64,000 nucleotides of DNA from Paenibacillus rhizovicinus. GTDB taxonomy: Bacteria > Bacillota > Bacilli > Paenibacillales > Paenibacillaceae. Below are positions 8,409-16,597 of the stretch, piece after piece. The stretch lies in contig NZ_CP048286.1 of the NCBI RefSeq assembly GCF_010365285.1, positions 3,793,501 to 3,857,500 of the forward strand, in the 5' to 3' direction. How positions within the stretch are numbered: position 1 is the first letter of the stretch; the number at the start of each line of letters is the position of its first letter. The position numbers and the translations under genes were made by a program. The notes below the pieces were generated by a model, which made no database searches, had not been told where the DNA came from, and was given only the letters and a program-made list of their open reading frames with translations.

Positions 8409-8441
8409 AATAACGACAACGAAGCAGGAGGCAACAGGAGT

Positions 8442-8828
8442 ATGAAAACGATAATTGACGTGCTGTTCATCCTCGCGATTGCATGGTTCATCTATTCGAG
8501 GTTCGGACCGGCGAAAGGGCTGCGGACGTTGAAGGAGCCGGAATTCCGCACGGCCGCCGAACAAACGGGAAGCAGCCTGCTTGTCGATGTCCGCGAACCG
8601 GCCGAATTCAAGAGCGGGTTCATTGCGGGCGCGCGGAATATTCCGCTGTCCCAGCTCGGCCGGCGCTTGAACGAATTGCCGAAGGATCGCGACCTTCTGC
8701 TCTATTGCAGAAGCGGCATGCGGAGCAAGCAGGCGGCGCGGATGCTGCAGAAGAACGGGTTCACCCGGTTAAGCCATCTGCAGGGCGGAATCGGCGCTTG
8801 GAGCCAGCCGTTGGACAGACGCGGGTAG
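8442..8828 (+). CDS. Membrane-anchored rhodanese
   Basis: 128 residues. A hydrophobic helix at about 3-19 forms an N-terminal anchor, then a rhodanese domain with V-D-V-R-E-P-A-E-F and active loop C-R-S-G-M-R-S (Cys89). The short positive segment after the helix suggests that the domain stays inside the cell. AGGAGG precedes ATG 8442. It is the last gene of the cstR operon and is closed by a terminator at 8888-8920. Paired soluble and anchored rhodaneses suggest persulfide handling both in the cytosol and at the membrane; this is inference. Confidence 0.9.
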   Translation: MKTIIDVLFILAIAWFIYSRFGPAKGLRTLKEPEFRTAAEQTGSSLLVDVREPAEFKSGFIAGARNIPLSQLGRRLNELPKDRDLLLYCRSGMRSKQAARMLQKNGFTRLSHLQGGIGAWSQPLDRRG

Positions 8829-8887
8829 CATCGGACAAAGCTAATGGCAGTTTCGTTCCGCTGGAGACAGGGTTGGGACGGAAATGA

Positions 8888-8920
8888 AATACCTCGCCGG
8901 ATTGCCGGCGGGGTATTTTT
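8888..8920 (+). terminator. Intrinsic terminator of the cstR-rhodanese operon
   Basis: Stem 8888-8900 with 8905-8917 (13 positions, nearly perfect), loop ATTG, then a T run. Confidence 0.88.
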
Positions 8921-9051
8921 TATTCATTTTCCATGCTGCATTGTTGAACAATAACGAACATAGCTGAAGATAACGGTGTTGAAAAAAGGAACAAAGCGGA
9001 ATATAATCGAATCACAGTCAATCAAAACGGATGATTCGGGAGGAAAGCTGA

Positions 9052-9861
9052 ATGACGCAGGATACGTCAGGAATATTCGCCGAAGAGCGGAGGGAGCAGA
9101 TCCTGGCTCAGCTGGAGCAGGAGAAGCGGGTGCTCGCCAAGGATTTAGCCGAGAAGTTTCAAATATCCATCGATTCCATTCGCCGCGACTTGTCGATCAT
9201 GGAGAAACAGGGCCTGCTCAAGAAAACGCATGGCGGGGCTATCTCTTCGCGGAAAGTCAGGCAGGTTCCGCGGCCGCCGGAAATGCGGTACGGAGAGGGC
9301 TCCCCGCAGGGAAACGCGATCGCGAAGCTGGCCGTTTCCTATTTACGGGCAAACGACACCGTGTTTATCGGCAGCGGAGCGATTTCGTACGTACTGCTGA
9401 AGTATTTGCCCGAGGGCATGCCGCTTACGATCGTCACGAACAGCATTCGGGTTGCGGACACGCTGCGCGAGCGGGAAGCGATCGAGACGTATTTGATCGG
9501 GGGCAGGGTGAAGCCTTCCGGCAACATTACCGATGTCATCGCGAATGAATTCATTCGGCAGTTTAAGTTCGATATCAGCTTCATGACGGGCGGCGGCGTC
9601 TCGGAGCAAGGCATCTTCGCCTCTACCCCCGAGGTGGCGGCTTTCCTGCGTGCGGTTGCGTCGGCGTCGCGCCGGCGAATCGGCATTACCACGCATCGTT
9701 CGCTCGGCAATGACGGATTTGCCCGAGCCGGGCAGATCGGGGATCTGGATATGCTCATTACGGATTGGGATGCCGACCCGGAGGCGATTGAGCGGATTCA
9801 GACGCTGGGCGTCAAAGTCATCGTAGCGCAGAAGGATGAAGAAGATCATGAGCATGTCTAG
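9052..9861 (+). CDS. DeoR-family sugar-responsive regulator
   Basis: 269 residues. Winged HTH at about 8-60 with R-R-D-L-S-I-M-E-K-Q-G-L-L and T-H-G-G-A-I, the DeoR hallmark, followed by a DeoR-C sensor domain (phosphosugar-isomerase-like) from about 75. GGGAGGAAAG precedes ATG 9052. Members usually sense a phosphorylated sugar or nucleoside product. Here it starts an apparent operon with an ABC exporter 15 bases downstream, an unusual partner, so its target is unclear. The sequence shows no operator that I can name. Confidence 0.9.
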   Translation: MTQDTSGIFAEERREQILAQLEQEKRVLAKDLAEKFQISIDSIRRDLSIMEKQGLLKKTHGGAISSRKVRQVPRPPEMRYGEGSPQGNAIAKLAVSYLRANDTVFIGSGAISYVLLKYLPEGMPLTIVTNSIRVADTLREREAIETYLIGGRVKPSGNITDVIANEFIRQFKFDISFMTGGGVSEQGIFASTPEVAAFLRAVASASRRRIGITTHRSLGNDGFARAGQIGDLDMLITDWDADPEAIERIQTLGVKVIVAQKDEEDHEHV

Positions 9862-9876
9862 AACGGAGAGATCGAT

Positions 9877-11871
9877 ATGCAGGATTTTCGCGGATTAGGC
9901 TTGGGCGCGGGAAGCGGCGGGGGCCCGGGCGGCGGCGGCAACCGCTGGCGCATGCGGGAGCTTGCCCAGAACGAGCATTTCGACTGGGCGATCTTTCGGC
10001 GTGCGCTGCGCGCCTTCGTTCCGTATTGGCCGTATACCATCATCGTAACGATCGTCATTCTGGCCGCCTCGTTCGGCGGCGTTGTTCCGGCCTGGCTGAC
10101 GCAGCGAATCATTGACGACGGAATCCAGAAGCACAGCATGTCCATCATTGTGGAATACACGCTGGCGCTCATTCTGATTTCTATCGCGACGGGCCTGCTC
10201 GGGGTGCTGCAGACATGGCTCAGCAATCTGATCGCCCAGAACGTAATGGCGGACTACAGGATCGCGCTGTTCCGGCATCTTCAACGCCAGACGGTCGGGT
10301 TCTTCGCTTCCCGGCAGGCGGGCGATCTCGTGTCGCGCGTAACCAACGATGTCACCGCCATTCAGAGCGTGGTGACGACGACGCTCGTCGGCTTCGTCAG
10401 CAATCTGCTGAACATTGCGGCGACGCTGTTCCTGATGTTCAGCATGAACTGGCGGCTTGCGATCCTGGCCGTCATCGTCGTGCCCGGCTTCGTCATTCCG
10501 ACCCAGCGCGTCGGCAAGTCGCGGCAGAAGCTGCAGGGACATATCCAGAATTATTTGTCCAAAATGACCGTGCAGCTCAGCGAATCGTTGGGCGTCAGCG
10601 GCGCCTTGCTCATTCGCATCTTCAATCGGCAGGGAGCCGAGGAGCAGGAATTTGCCGAATCTAACCGTACGCTGCGCGATCTGCAGGTGCGACAGGCGCT
10701 GATCGGCCGGTGGCTGTTCATGTGGCTCAATATGTTCTCGTCGATCGGTCCGGCGCTGCTCTGGATGTACGGCGGCTGGCTGGTCGTGCAGAACGAGATC
10801 GGGCTCGGCGTGATCGTGGCTTTCACGGCATTGCTCTCCAGGCTCTACGGACCGCTGAGTCAGCTCGCGCAGCTGCATGTCAGCATCCTGTCTTCCGTGG
10901 CGCTGTTCCGGCGCATCTACGGCATCATGGATGTGGTGCCCGAGGTGCAGGACGGACCGCTGACGATTCCGGACAACAGCGTCGCGGGCCGAATCCGACT
11001 GGACGGGATTTCATTCTCTTATCTGCCGGATAAGCCGGAACATCATCAGGAAGCGCAAGCGCAAGGGAATGCGGGCAAGGAACGTCCTGCTTCCAGCGCG
11101 GGAGCGGAGACGAGAAGAGCTAAGCCACCGATTCAGTCCGCGCCGACCGAGGTCCGATGGGCGCTGCAGGATATAGACCTGGCGATCGAGCCCGGCGAGA
11201 CGGTGGCGCTCGTCGGCCCGAGCGGCGCAGGCAAGACGACGCTGCTCAATCTGATTCCGCGCTTCTCCGATCCGGCGAACGGACGGGTTTATCTGGACGG
11301 AATGGATACGCAAACGCTGACGCTGCATGCGCTCCGCGCCCAGATGGGACTCGTTCCGCAGGATCCGTTCTTCTTCCATGATACGGTTGCGAGTAATTTG
11401 CGCCTGGCCAAGGATACGGCAACAGCGGCGGAGATGGAGGCCGCGTGCCGAGCGGCGCAAATCCACGATACGATCATGGCGCTGCCCGAAGGCTACGAGA
11501 CGGTCGTCGGCGAGCGGGGATACCGGTTATCGGGCGGCGAACGCCAGCGCCTCGCCATCGCGCGCGTCTTGCTCCAAGGACCGAAGATCGTCCTGCTCGA
11601 CGAGGCGACGAGCGCGCTCGATACGGTAATCGAACGCAAGATCCAGGATGCGCTGGCCGTCCTGCTCGAAGGCCGAACGGCGCTCGTGATCGCGCACCGG
11701 CTTTCCACGATTCTGAAAGCGGATAAGATCGTCGTCATGGAGAAAGGGCGCATCGGAGCCATCGGTACCCATGCGGAGCTGGTGGAACGGAATCCGCTGT
11801 ACAAAGAGCTGTATGAAACCCAGTTCCATATCGAAGGCGAGCTGCACCAGCAAGTTCCGGAGAGTTCATAA
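9877..11871 (+). CDS. ABC exporter half-transporter (MdlB/MsbA type)
   Basis: 664 residues fusing a six-helix membrane domain (about 40-325) to an ATPase domain (about 370-650). Walker A G-P-S-G-A-G-K-T-T starts near 446, the signature L-S-G-G-E-R-Q-R near 551, Walker B I-V-L-L-D-E-A-T-S-A-L-D follows, and the H-loop His is in I-A-H-R. Two additions are unusual: a Gly-rich N-terminal stretch (about 5-25) and a hydrophilic insert of about 40 residues in the first beta hairpin of the ATPase domain, before Walker A. It should work as a homodimer or with an unlinked partner; drugs or lipids are typical substrates. It lies 15 bases after the DeoR gene. Confidence 0.92.
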   Translation: MQDFRGLGLGAGSGGGPGGGGNRWRMRELAQNEHFDWAIFRRALRAFVPYWPYTIIVTIVILAASFGGVVPAWLTQRIIDDGIQKHSMSIIVEYTLALILISIATGLLGVLQTWLSNLIAQNVMADYRIALFRHLQRQTVGFFASRQAGDLVSRVTNDVTAIQSVVTTTLVGFVSNLLNIAATLFLMFSMNWRLAILAVIVVPGFVIPTQRVGKSRQKLQGHIQNYLSKMTVQLSESLGVSGALLIRIFNRQGAEEQEFAESNRTLRDLQVRQALIGRWLFMWLNMFSSIGPALLWMYGGWLVVQNEIGLGVIVAFTALLSRLYGPLSQLAQLHVSILSSVALFRRIYGIMDVVPEVQDGPLTIPDNSVAGRIRLDGISFSYLPDKPEHHQEAQAQGNAGKERPASSAGAETRRAKPPIQSAPTEVRWALQDIDLAIEPGETVALVGPSGAGKTTLLNLIPRFSDPANGRVYLDGMDTQTLTLHALRAQMGLVPQDPFFFHDTVASNLRLAKDTATAAEMEAACRAAQIHDTIMALPEGYETVVGERGYRLSGGERQRLAIARVLLQGPKIVLLDEATSALDTVIERKIQDALAVLLEGRTALVIAHRLSTILKADKIVVMEKGRIGAIGTHAELVERNPLYKELYETQFHIEGELHQQVPESS

Positions 11872-11911
11872 GTTCGAAATTAACCCGGAGAGTTCGTAAG
11901 TTCGTATTTAA
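11857..11911 (+). repeat. Imperfect 27-bp tandem duplication across the ABC exporter stop codon
   Basis: 11857-11883 and 11885-11911 agree at 24 of 27 positions. The first copy contains the last codons and TAA stop (11869-11871) of the exporter gene. Confidence 0.88.
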
Positions 11912-11913
11912 GA

Positions 11914-11948
11914 GGAGATCATTGCCCACGGGTGATGGTCTCCTTTTT
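11914..11948 (+). terminator. Intrinsic terminator after ABC exporter
   Basis: Stem GGAGATCAT (11914-11922) with ATGGTCTCC (11935-11943), one G-T pair, followed by TTTTT. Confidence 0.78.
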
Positions 11949-12032
11949 CGATAGGCGGTTCTTCAAGCGTATGATGAATGCTTCCACAGGGTAAAGTAAC
12001 GTCAGATCATGTGCGCAAATGGCTAACCAAAA

Positions 12033-12068
12033 GTTAACGTTGACGTTAACGTTAATTCGGAATATGCT
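12033..12068 (+). promoter_or_regulatory. Promoter and inverted repeat before the merR-MFS operon
   Basis: TTGACG at 12040-12045, 17-base spacer and TATGCT at 12063-12068 form a reasonable sigma-A promoter. GTTAACGTTGACGTTAAC at 12033-12050 is a perfect inverted repeat (7-bp arms, 4-base centre) overlapping the -35 box; a likely operator for the downstream MerR-type protein. Confidence 0.6.
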
Positions 12069-12110
12069 TAATATATAGAACGCCGCTGTACAGAAGAAGG
12101 GGGCATTACG

Positions 12111-12548
12111 ATGGATACTTTTAAAATCGACGACGTCGCCAAGGAATGCGGGATGACGAAACGGACCATTCGCTACTATGAGGAAATCGGCCTGATCCCG
12201 CCTCCGGAACGCAGCGAGGGCGGCATACGGATTTATACCCGCGGACACATTGAACGGTTGAAGCAGGTCGTCAACGCCCGCGATGTGCTTGGTTTCTCGC
12301 TTCAGGAAATTCTGGACTTCGTGGCGGTTCGCGAGATCTTGGACGAGCAGAAGCAGAAATATTGGAAAACCGAGGAGCTGGAGGCGAAATTGGCGCAGCT
12401 TCGCGAGATTGAAACCACGGTCGCGCAGCAGCTCGCCATGGTGGATCAGAAGCTCGACAAGATGGCCGAGTTTCGCCAAGAACTCGAACGCAGTCAGAAA
12501 CGCGTAACGGACGGCATCGCCAGACTTACGCAAGAAAGGGAGTCTTAA
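12111..12548 (+). CDS. MerR-family regulator
   Basis: 145 residues. MerR HTH with I-D-D-V-A-K-E-C-G-M-T-K-R-T-I-R-Y-Y-E-E-I-G-L-I at 5-30, then an antiparallel coiled-coil dimerisation region from about 85 rich in Glu, Gln and Lys. No metal-binding Cys cluster, so a multidrug or small-molecule sensor is more likely than a metal sensor. GAAGGGGG precedes ATG 12111. The stop lies 5 bases before the MFS transporter start, so the two form an operon, and the regulator probably controls both through the inverted repeat upstream. Confidence 0.92.
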   Translation: MDTFKIDDVAKECGMTKRTIRYYEEIGLIPPPERSEGGIRIYTRGHIERLKQVVNARDVLGFSLQEILDFVAVREILDEQKQKYWKTEELEAKLAQLREIETTVAQQLAMVDQKLDKMAEFRQELERSQKRVTDGIARLTQERES

Positions 12549-12553
12549 TCCAC

Positions 12554-13819
12554 ATGCAAACCTCAGCGACCAGTCATAGCAAGACTGCCACGAAGTCGCA
12601 AACGAAGAAAGTCAGTATGTTCAGTCAGCCTATCGGCGTCTGGGCGGTCGTATTCGCCAGTATCATCGCCTTCATGGGTCTCGGTCTCGTCGATCCGATT
12701 CTCCCGGCTATCGCCGCGAAGCTTCACGCTTCCAGCAGCGACGTTACCTTATTGTTCACGAGCTACAATGCCGTCATGGCAATCGCGATGCTGATTACAG
12801 GCGTCCTTTCATCCCGGATCGGCATGAAAGGAACGCTGCTCATGGGGATTATCGTCATCGCGGTCTTCGCCGCGCTCGGCGGCATGTCCAACAGCATTTG
12901 GGCGCTGGTCTGGCTTCGCGGCGGCTGGGGACTCGGCAATGCGATGTTCGTGGCGACGGCGCTCGCCGCGATCGTATCGATGTCCAAGACAGGCGTCGGC
13001 AAGTCGATCATTTTGTTCGAAGTCGCGGTAGGGTTGGGCATTTCCGTCGGTCCGCTGCTTGGCGGAGAGCTGGGCTCTATCTCCTGGCGGGGCCCGTTCT
13101 TCGGCGTCGCCTGCCTCATGGTTCTTGCGTTCCTGCTGGTCACGCTCCTAATGCCGAAACGCTCCAAATCGGTGCCCGTTACTCAAGCATCTACGGCAAG
13201 CAAGAAGAAAGCATCGCTCGCCGATCCTTTCCGCGCCTTGAAATTCCGTGCGCTCCGCACGTTCGGGATTGCGGCAGCCCTTTATAATTTCGGTTTCTTC
13301 ACCTTGCTTGTATACGCGGCGCTCGTTCTTGGCCACCTGGGTCTGGATGAGCATCAACTTGGTCTCGTCTTCCTTGGCTGGGGGCTGATGCTGGCCTTCA
13401 CGTCCGTCTTCACGGCACCTATGCTGCAGAGACGGTTCGGCACGCTGCCTTCCATGGTCGTGCAATTGCTCTTGTTTGCCGCGACGCTGTTCGTCATGGC
13501 GATCTGGACAACGGACAAAACGGTCGTCATCGTCATGGTTATCGTGGCCGGCGCGTTCCTTGGCAACAACAATACGCTGATTACGACGGCGGTCATGAAC
13601 GCGGCGCCGGTTGAACGTCCTACCGCCTCGGCGGCTTACAGCTTCCTGCGCTTCATCGGCGGCGCGATCGCTCCATACCTGGCCGGCAAGCTGGCGGAAT
13701 GGTTCAATCCGCATATGCCGTTTATCGTCGGCGGCGCGTTCGTCGTCATTGCCTCGCTCTATCTGCTCGTAAACACGAAGCATCTGAAACACGTCGATAA
13801 TGTCGAGAGCGCGCACTAA
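12554..13819 (+). CDS. MFS drug-efflux transporter
   Basis: 421 residues with 12 predicted membrane segments and a short polar N-terminus. The opening P-I-G-V-W-A-V-V-F-A-S-I-I-A-F-M-G-L-G-L-V-D-P-I-L-P is typical of DHA1-type multidrug transporters of Bacillales (YvmA/YfkF/BltT-like). Basic central loop around 195-215. AAAGGGAG lies upstream of ATG 12554. Operon with the MerR-type gene and closed by a strong terminator. Predicted proton antiport of a drug or metabolite; the substrate is unknown. Confidence 0.9.
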   Translation: MQTSATSHSKTATKSQTKKVSMFSQPIGVWAVVFASIIAFMGLGLVDPILPAIAAKLHASSSDVTLLFTSYNAVMAIAMLITGVLSSRIGMKGTLLMGIIVIAVFAALGGMSNSIWALVWLRGGWGLGNAMFVATALAAIVSMSKTGVGKSIILFEVAVGLGISVGPLLGGELGSISWRGPFFGVACLMVLAFLLVTLLMPKRSKSVPVTQASTASKKKASLADPFRALKFRALRTFGIAAALYNFGFFTLLVYAALVLGHLGLDEHQLGLVFLGWGLMLAFTSVFTAPMLQRRFGTLPSMVVQLLLFAATLFVMAIWTTDKTVVIVMVIVAGAFLGNNNTLITTAVMNAAPVERPTASAAYSFLRFIGGAIAPYLAGKLAEWFNPHMPFIVGGAFVVIASLYLLVNTKHLKHVDNVESAH

Positions 13820-13853
13820 TTCAAACTTATATGTTCTCCATGCATGAATAGGA

Positions 13854-13889
13854 AAAAGCCTTGAGCGGCGGACGCTCAAGGCTTTTTTT
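13854..13889 (+). terminator. Strong intrinsic terminator after MFS gene
   Basis: Perfect 14-bp stem (13854-13867 with 13873-13886), five-base loop, long T run. Confidence 0.95.
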
Positions 13890-14025
13890 GCGTACTGCTC
13901 TTCCGCCCCGAGACCGACGGCCAACGTGCGGTTTCTGTGCTACGATGGGAGGATGATAGACAGGATGACAGGCGGCCGTCCCGATGGATGGCCGCCGGAC
14001 GAGGAGCGTGTTCGGGACGTTGAAG

Positions 14026-14658
14026 ATGACTAGAAGCTGGTGGCTGCTCGTAATTGTTTCTTTGGGCGTTATGATTCCTTTTGCCGCTCCGTATTTGACG
14101 TTCGATGCGGCGAACAGCCGCGTGAACATCGCGCCGGGTAGCGTGCAGTATCCGCTGCTCGTCACGCATATTTTGCTGGCGGCCGCGGCGCTGCTAACGG
14201 GCTTCACGCAGTTTATCCCGCGCATTCGAACGGAGCGGCCGCAGCTGCACCGCTTGCTCGGGAGGATCTACGTCGGCAGCGTTCTGATCAGCGCGCTGCT
14301 TGCGCTGCCGCTCGTAGGATACATGGACGATTTCGCGAAGGCGACGGGCTTCGCGGCATTGGCGCTGATCTGGTTGTTCACGACCTATAAGGGATATCGC
14401 GCAGCCGTAAGACGAGACTTCGGCGCCCACCGCAGATGGATGATCCGGAGCTTCGGCATCACCCTGGTCGCCGTGAGCGGGCGTTTGCTCGTGCCGATCC
14501 TGCTGTTGACCTATGCTTTGCTGCACGGCTTCTCGCTTCCCGAAGGCAGAGAGGGTATGGTGGAGGATGTGCTGAACGTGAATATATGGGCCGGCCTGAT
14601 TGCGAACCTGATGATTGTCGAATGGGCGGTATTAAAGCCGAAGGAACAGAAGGCTTAG
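14026..14658 (+). CDS. DUF2306-type membrane protein
   Basis: 210 residues with about six hydrophobic segments. The sequence R-P-Q-L-H-R-L-L-G-R-I-Y-V-G and F-G-A-H-R-R-W-M-I-R-S matches DUF2306, a family of bacterial integral membrane proteins with conserved His residues related to cytochrome b561-like folds. A start at 13984 is also open and would add 14 residues, but neither start has a convincing ribosome site; ATG 14026 is chosen because the first membrane segment follows at once. It stands between the MFS terminator and the CAP protein. Function unknown. Confidence 0.8.
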   Translation: MTRSWWLLVIVSLGVMIPFAAPYLTFDAANSRVNIAPGSVQYPLLVTHILLAAAALLTGFTQFIPRIRTERPQLHRLLGRIYVGSVLISALLALPLVGYMDDFAKATGFAALALIWLFTTYKGYRAAVRRDFGAHRRWMIRSFGITLVAVSGRLLVPILLLTYALLHGFSLPEGREGMVEDVLNVNIWAGLIANLMIVEWAVLKPKEQKA

Positions 14659-14815
14659 GCCGAGCTTGTGCGAGCAAGGCTGACCCGGTTTCGCGAGAGT
14701 CGATCGGCTCGTCCCCAAGTGCAAAGATCCTGAGATGCCGGTCGATTGACCAGCAACCTTTTCCCCGCACGCCCGTCTATCTATTTATTGAGGGCGGATT
14801 TCCCAATTGCAGGGA

Positions 14816-16126
14816 ATGGCTGAAAAAAGGGAGCGTGTGGGGTTGGTATACAGAGCAGTGCTTTCCATCGCATTAGCGGCGATGATTCTGTGGCAGGTCA
14901 TTCCCGCTGGACAAGCGGAGGCGGAGCAAACCTATGATGGGATAAGCGCTGCAGAACAGCTGCGGGGCATGAATTTTCTGAATCAAATGCGTGAGGATAT
15001 GGGGCTCCCCGGGCTTGTCCTGGATCCTTCGCTGACGAAAGCGGCCATCGATCATGCCCGTTATGCGGATGCGCATTACACGCTGAAGTCACCCGGACGT
15101 TCGGCGGAAACCGCGGGCATGACGCACTTTACCAAGGAGACGCCGGCAGACCGCGCGGCCTCCGCGGGTTACAAGGAAGCGGGCATGGACATTCAAGAAA
15201 CGGTCTATATGGATGACAGGCCCTACGATGTATTCGATCTGGGTCAGCATATGCGCGATCTGTCGCTGGTACATGAGCGGCGCGTTATTCTTACGAATCC
15301 GGGAACGGCGGCCGTCGGTATCGCCAGAATCGGCAAAGCGACTGTGGTTGTCGGCGCGATCAAGAGCAAAGCGGATGCGAATGCTCCCTTGCAAGTGGCG
15401 CTGTATCCCTATGACGGCATGGAAGGGGCGATGATCGAAACGGATGGCTTCATGGACCCCCAACATCCGCTGGAGGGCGAAGGCATGACGATTACGGTGC
15501 ACAGCAGCCGGTCCGACGTATCCGGGATGACGGCGACGCTGCAGCGGAAGGCGGGCAGCCGGACGATCGTCGTTCCGCTGCAAGTGACGGCGACCGGATC
15601 CGGGGCTTATGAATTGAAAGCGGACCGTCTGCTGCGGACTGGCGCGGAGTACGCGGTTCATGTCTCCTTCCAGGCCGGCAGCGAGACCGCGGTGCGGGAC
15701 TGGACTTTCACGACGAGTTCGTTTCCGGCCGAGATGTATATCGACGACATGCCGCTTATCGGCAGCTACAATCTGGTTCGCATCGATCCGAATGGCCGGG
15801 TATATGTGCCGATCCGGTTTCTGTCGGAGCGGTTCGGAGCCAAAGTGGCGTGGGATAAAGCGACGCAGACGGTTACGATTACGAAGGACGGACTGAACAT
15901 GCGGATGACGGTCGGCAACGGCACTGCTTACGTAAACGGGAAAGCCATTCCGCTGGACAGTCCGCCAAAGCTGGAGCTGTACACCACGACCATTCCGCTG
16001 CGATTCATAGCCGAGGCTTTCGGATATGAGGTCAATTACTTCGAGAAAGACCGGTCCGTGGAAATCTGGACCGGGTTCACGGACCCGGTGCAGCCGCCTG
16101 CGGCCGCAAGCAAGCAGGCCAGCTAG
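14816..16126 (+). CDS. Secreted CAP-domain protein with C-terminal copper amine oxidase-N (stalk) repeats
   Basis: About 436 residues. N-terminal signal peptide (hydrophobic core A-V-L-S-I-A-L-A-A-M-I-L, cleavage near A-G-Q-A-E-A). A CAP/SCP-like domain follows, with N-Q-M-R-E-D-M-G-L-P and H-A-R-Y-A-D-A-H. The C-terminus has two copper amine oxidase N-type repeats, each with V-P-I-R-F-L-S-E-R-F-G or I-P-L-R-F-I-A-E-A-F-G, which in Paenibacillus anchor or display exported proteins. The start is uncertain: TTG 14807, ATG 14816 and TTG 14843 are in frame. The last has AAAGGGAG 10 bases upstream, the best site, and still leaves a complete signal peptide. The stop codon lies in an 11-bp tandem duplication. 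Confidence 0.85.
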   Translation: MAEKRERVGLVYRAVLSIALAAMILWQVIPAGQAEAEQTYDGISAAEQLRGMNFLNQMREDMGLPGLVLDPSLTKAAIDHARYADAHYTLKSPGRSAETAGMTHFTKETPADRAASAGYKEAGMDIQETVYMDDRPYDVFDLGQHMRDLSLVHERRVILTNPGTAAVGIARIGKATVVVGAIKSKADANAPLQVALYPYDGMEGAMIETDGFMDPQHPLEGEGMTITVHSSRSDVSGMTATLQRKAGSRTIVVPLQVTATGSGAYELKADRLLRTGAEYAVHVSFQAGSETAVRDWTFTTSSFPAEMYIDDMPLIGSYNLVRIDPNGRVYVPIRFLSERFGAKVAWDKATQTVTITKDGLNMRMTVGNGTAYVNGKAIPLDSPPKLELYTTTIPLRFIAEAFGYEVNYFEKDRSVEIWTGFTDPVQPPAAASKQAS

Positions 16127-16139
16127 CAGCCAGCTAGCA
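16118..16139 (+). repeat. Exact 11-bp tandem duplication across the CAP gene stop codon
   Basis: GCCAGCTAGCA occurs twice head to tail (16118-16128, 16129-16139). The TAG stop at 16124-16126 is in the first copy, and the duplicate supplies a second TAG in a different frame. Confidence 0.95.
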
Positions 16140-16201
16140 GAAAGGCCGCGTCTCATCGTATCCGCGACGGGAGGCAGGGCAAGGAAGGGGAGAGAGAGCC
16201 A

Positions 16202-16498
16202 GTGGAGAAAGGGTCTCAACGTTATAAAGTGATCATTCCGATCGTCGTTGTCATCGGCTTCGTGCTGCTGCTCGCCATTCCGGCGCCTACGCCGGAGCTG
16301 GCCGTCAGGAAGGATTTGCTGCTCTCCTTCCATCCCGTCAAAGCGGTATCCGCCCGTGTCACGGAAGGGTCCATTAAGAACGATCCGCAATACGGCGACC
16401 TCTACTACGCGTCGAACGCAGAGGCATCGTTCATCTATGTGAAGAAGCTTAAGCTTGGCTTCGGCTGGTATGTGGCATCGAAGGGAACCGGACCGTGA
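16202..16498 (+). CDS. Small membrane-anchored protein of unknown function
   Basis: 98 residues starting with GTG 16202, preceded by AAGGGGAG at 16185-16192. One N-terminal membrane helix (about 9-27: V-I-I-P-I-V-V-V-I-G-F-V-L-L-L) then a polar domain with several Tyr and Lys residues that should lie outside the membrane. It lies 75 bases after the CAP protein and may be co-transcribed with it. I do not recognise a family. The good ribosome site and the hydrophobic pattern support a real gene. Confidence 0.7.
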   Translation: MEKGSQRYKVIIPIVVVIGFVLLLAIPAPTPELAVRKDLLLSFHPVKAVSARVTEGSIKNDPQYGDLYYASNAEASFIYVKKLKLGFGWYVASKGTGP

Positions 16499-16597
16499 CC
16501 GATTGCGGATGGGCTAGCCTGCCCATCTATGCTACGATAATCGGGTAGCTGTCGCGCGGCAGGATGCGCGCACGGGGCAAGGAGGATGATGATCAAC

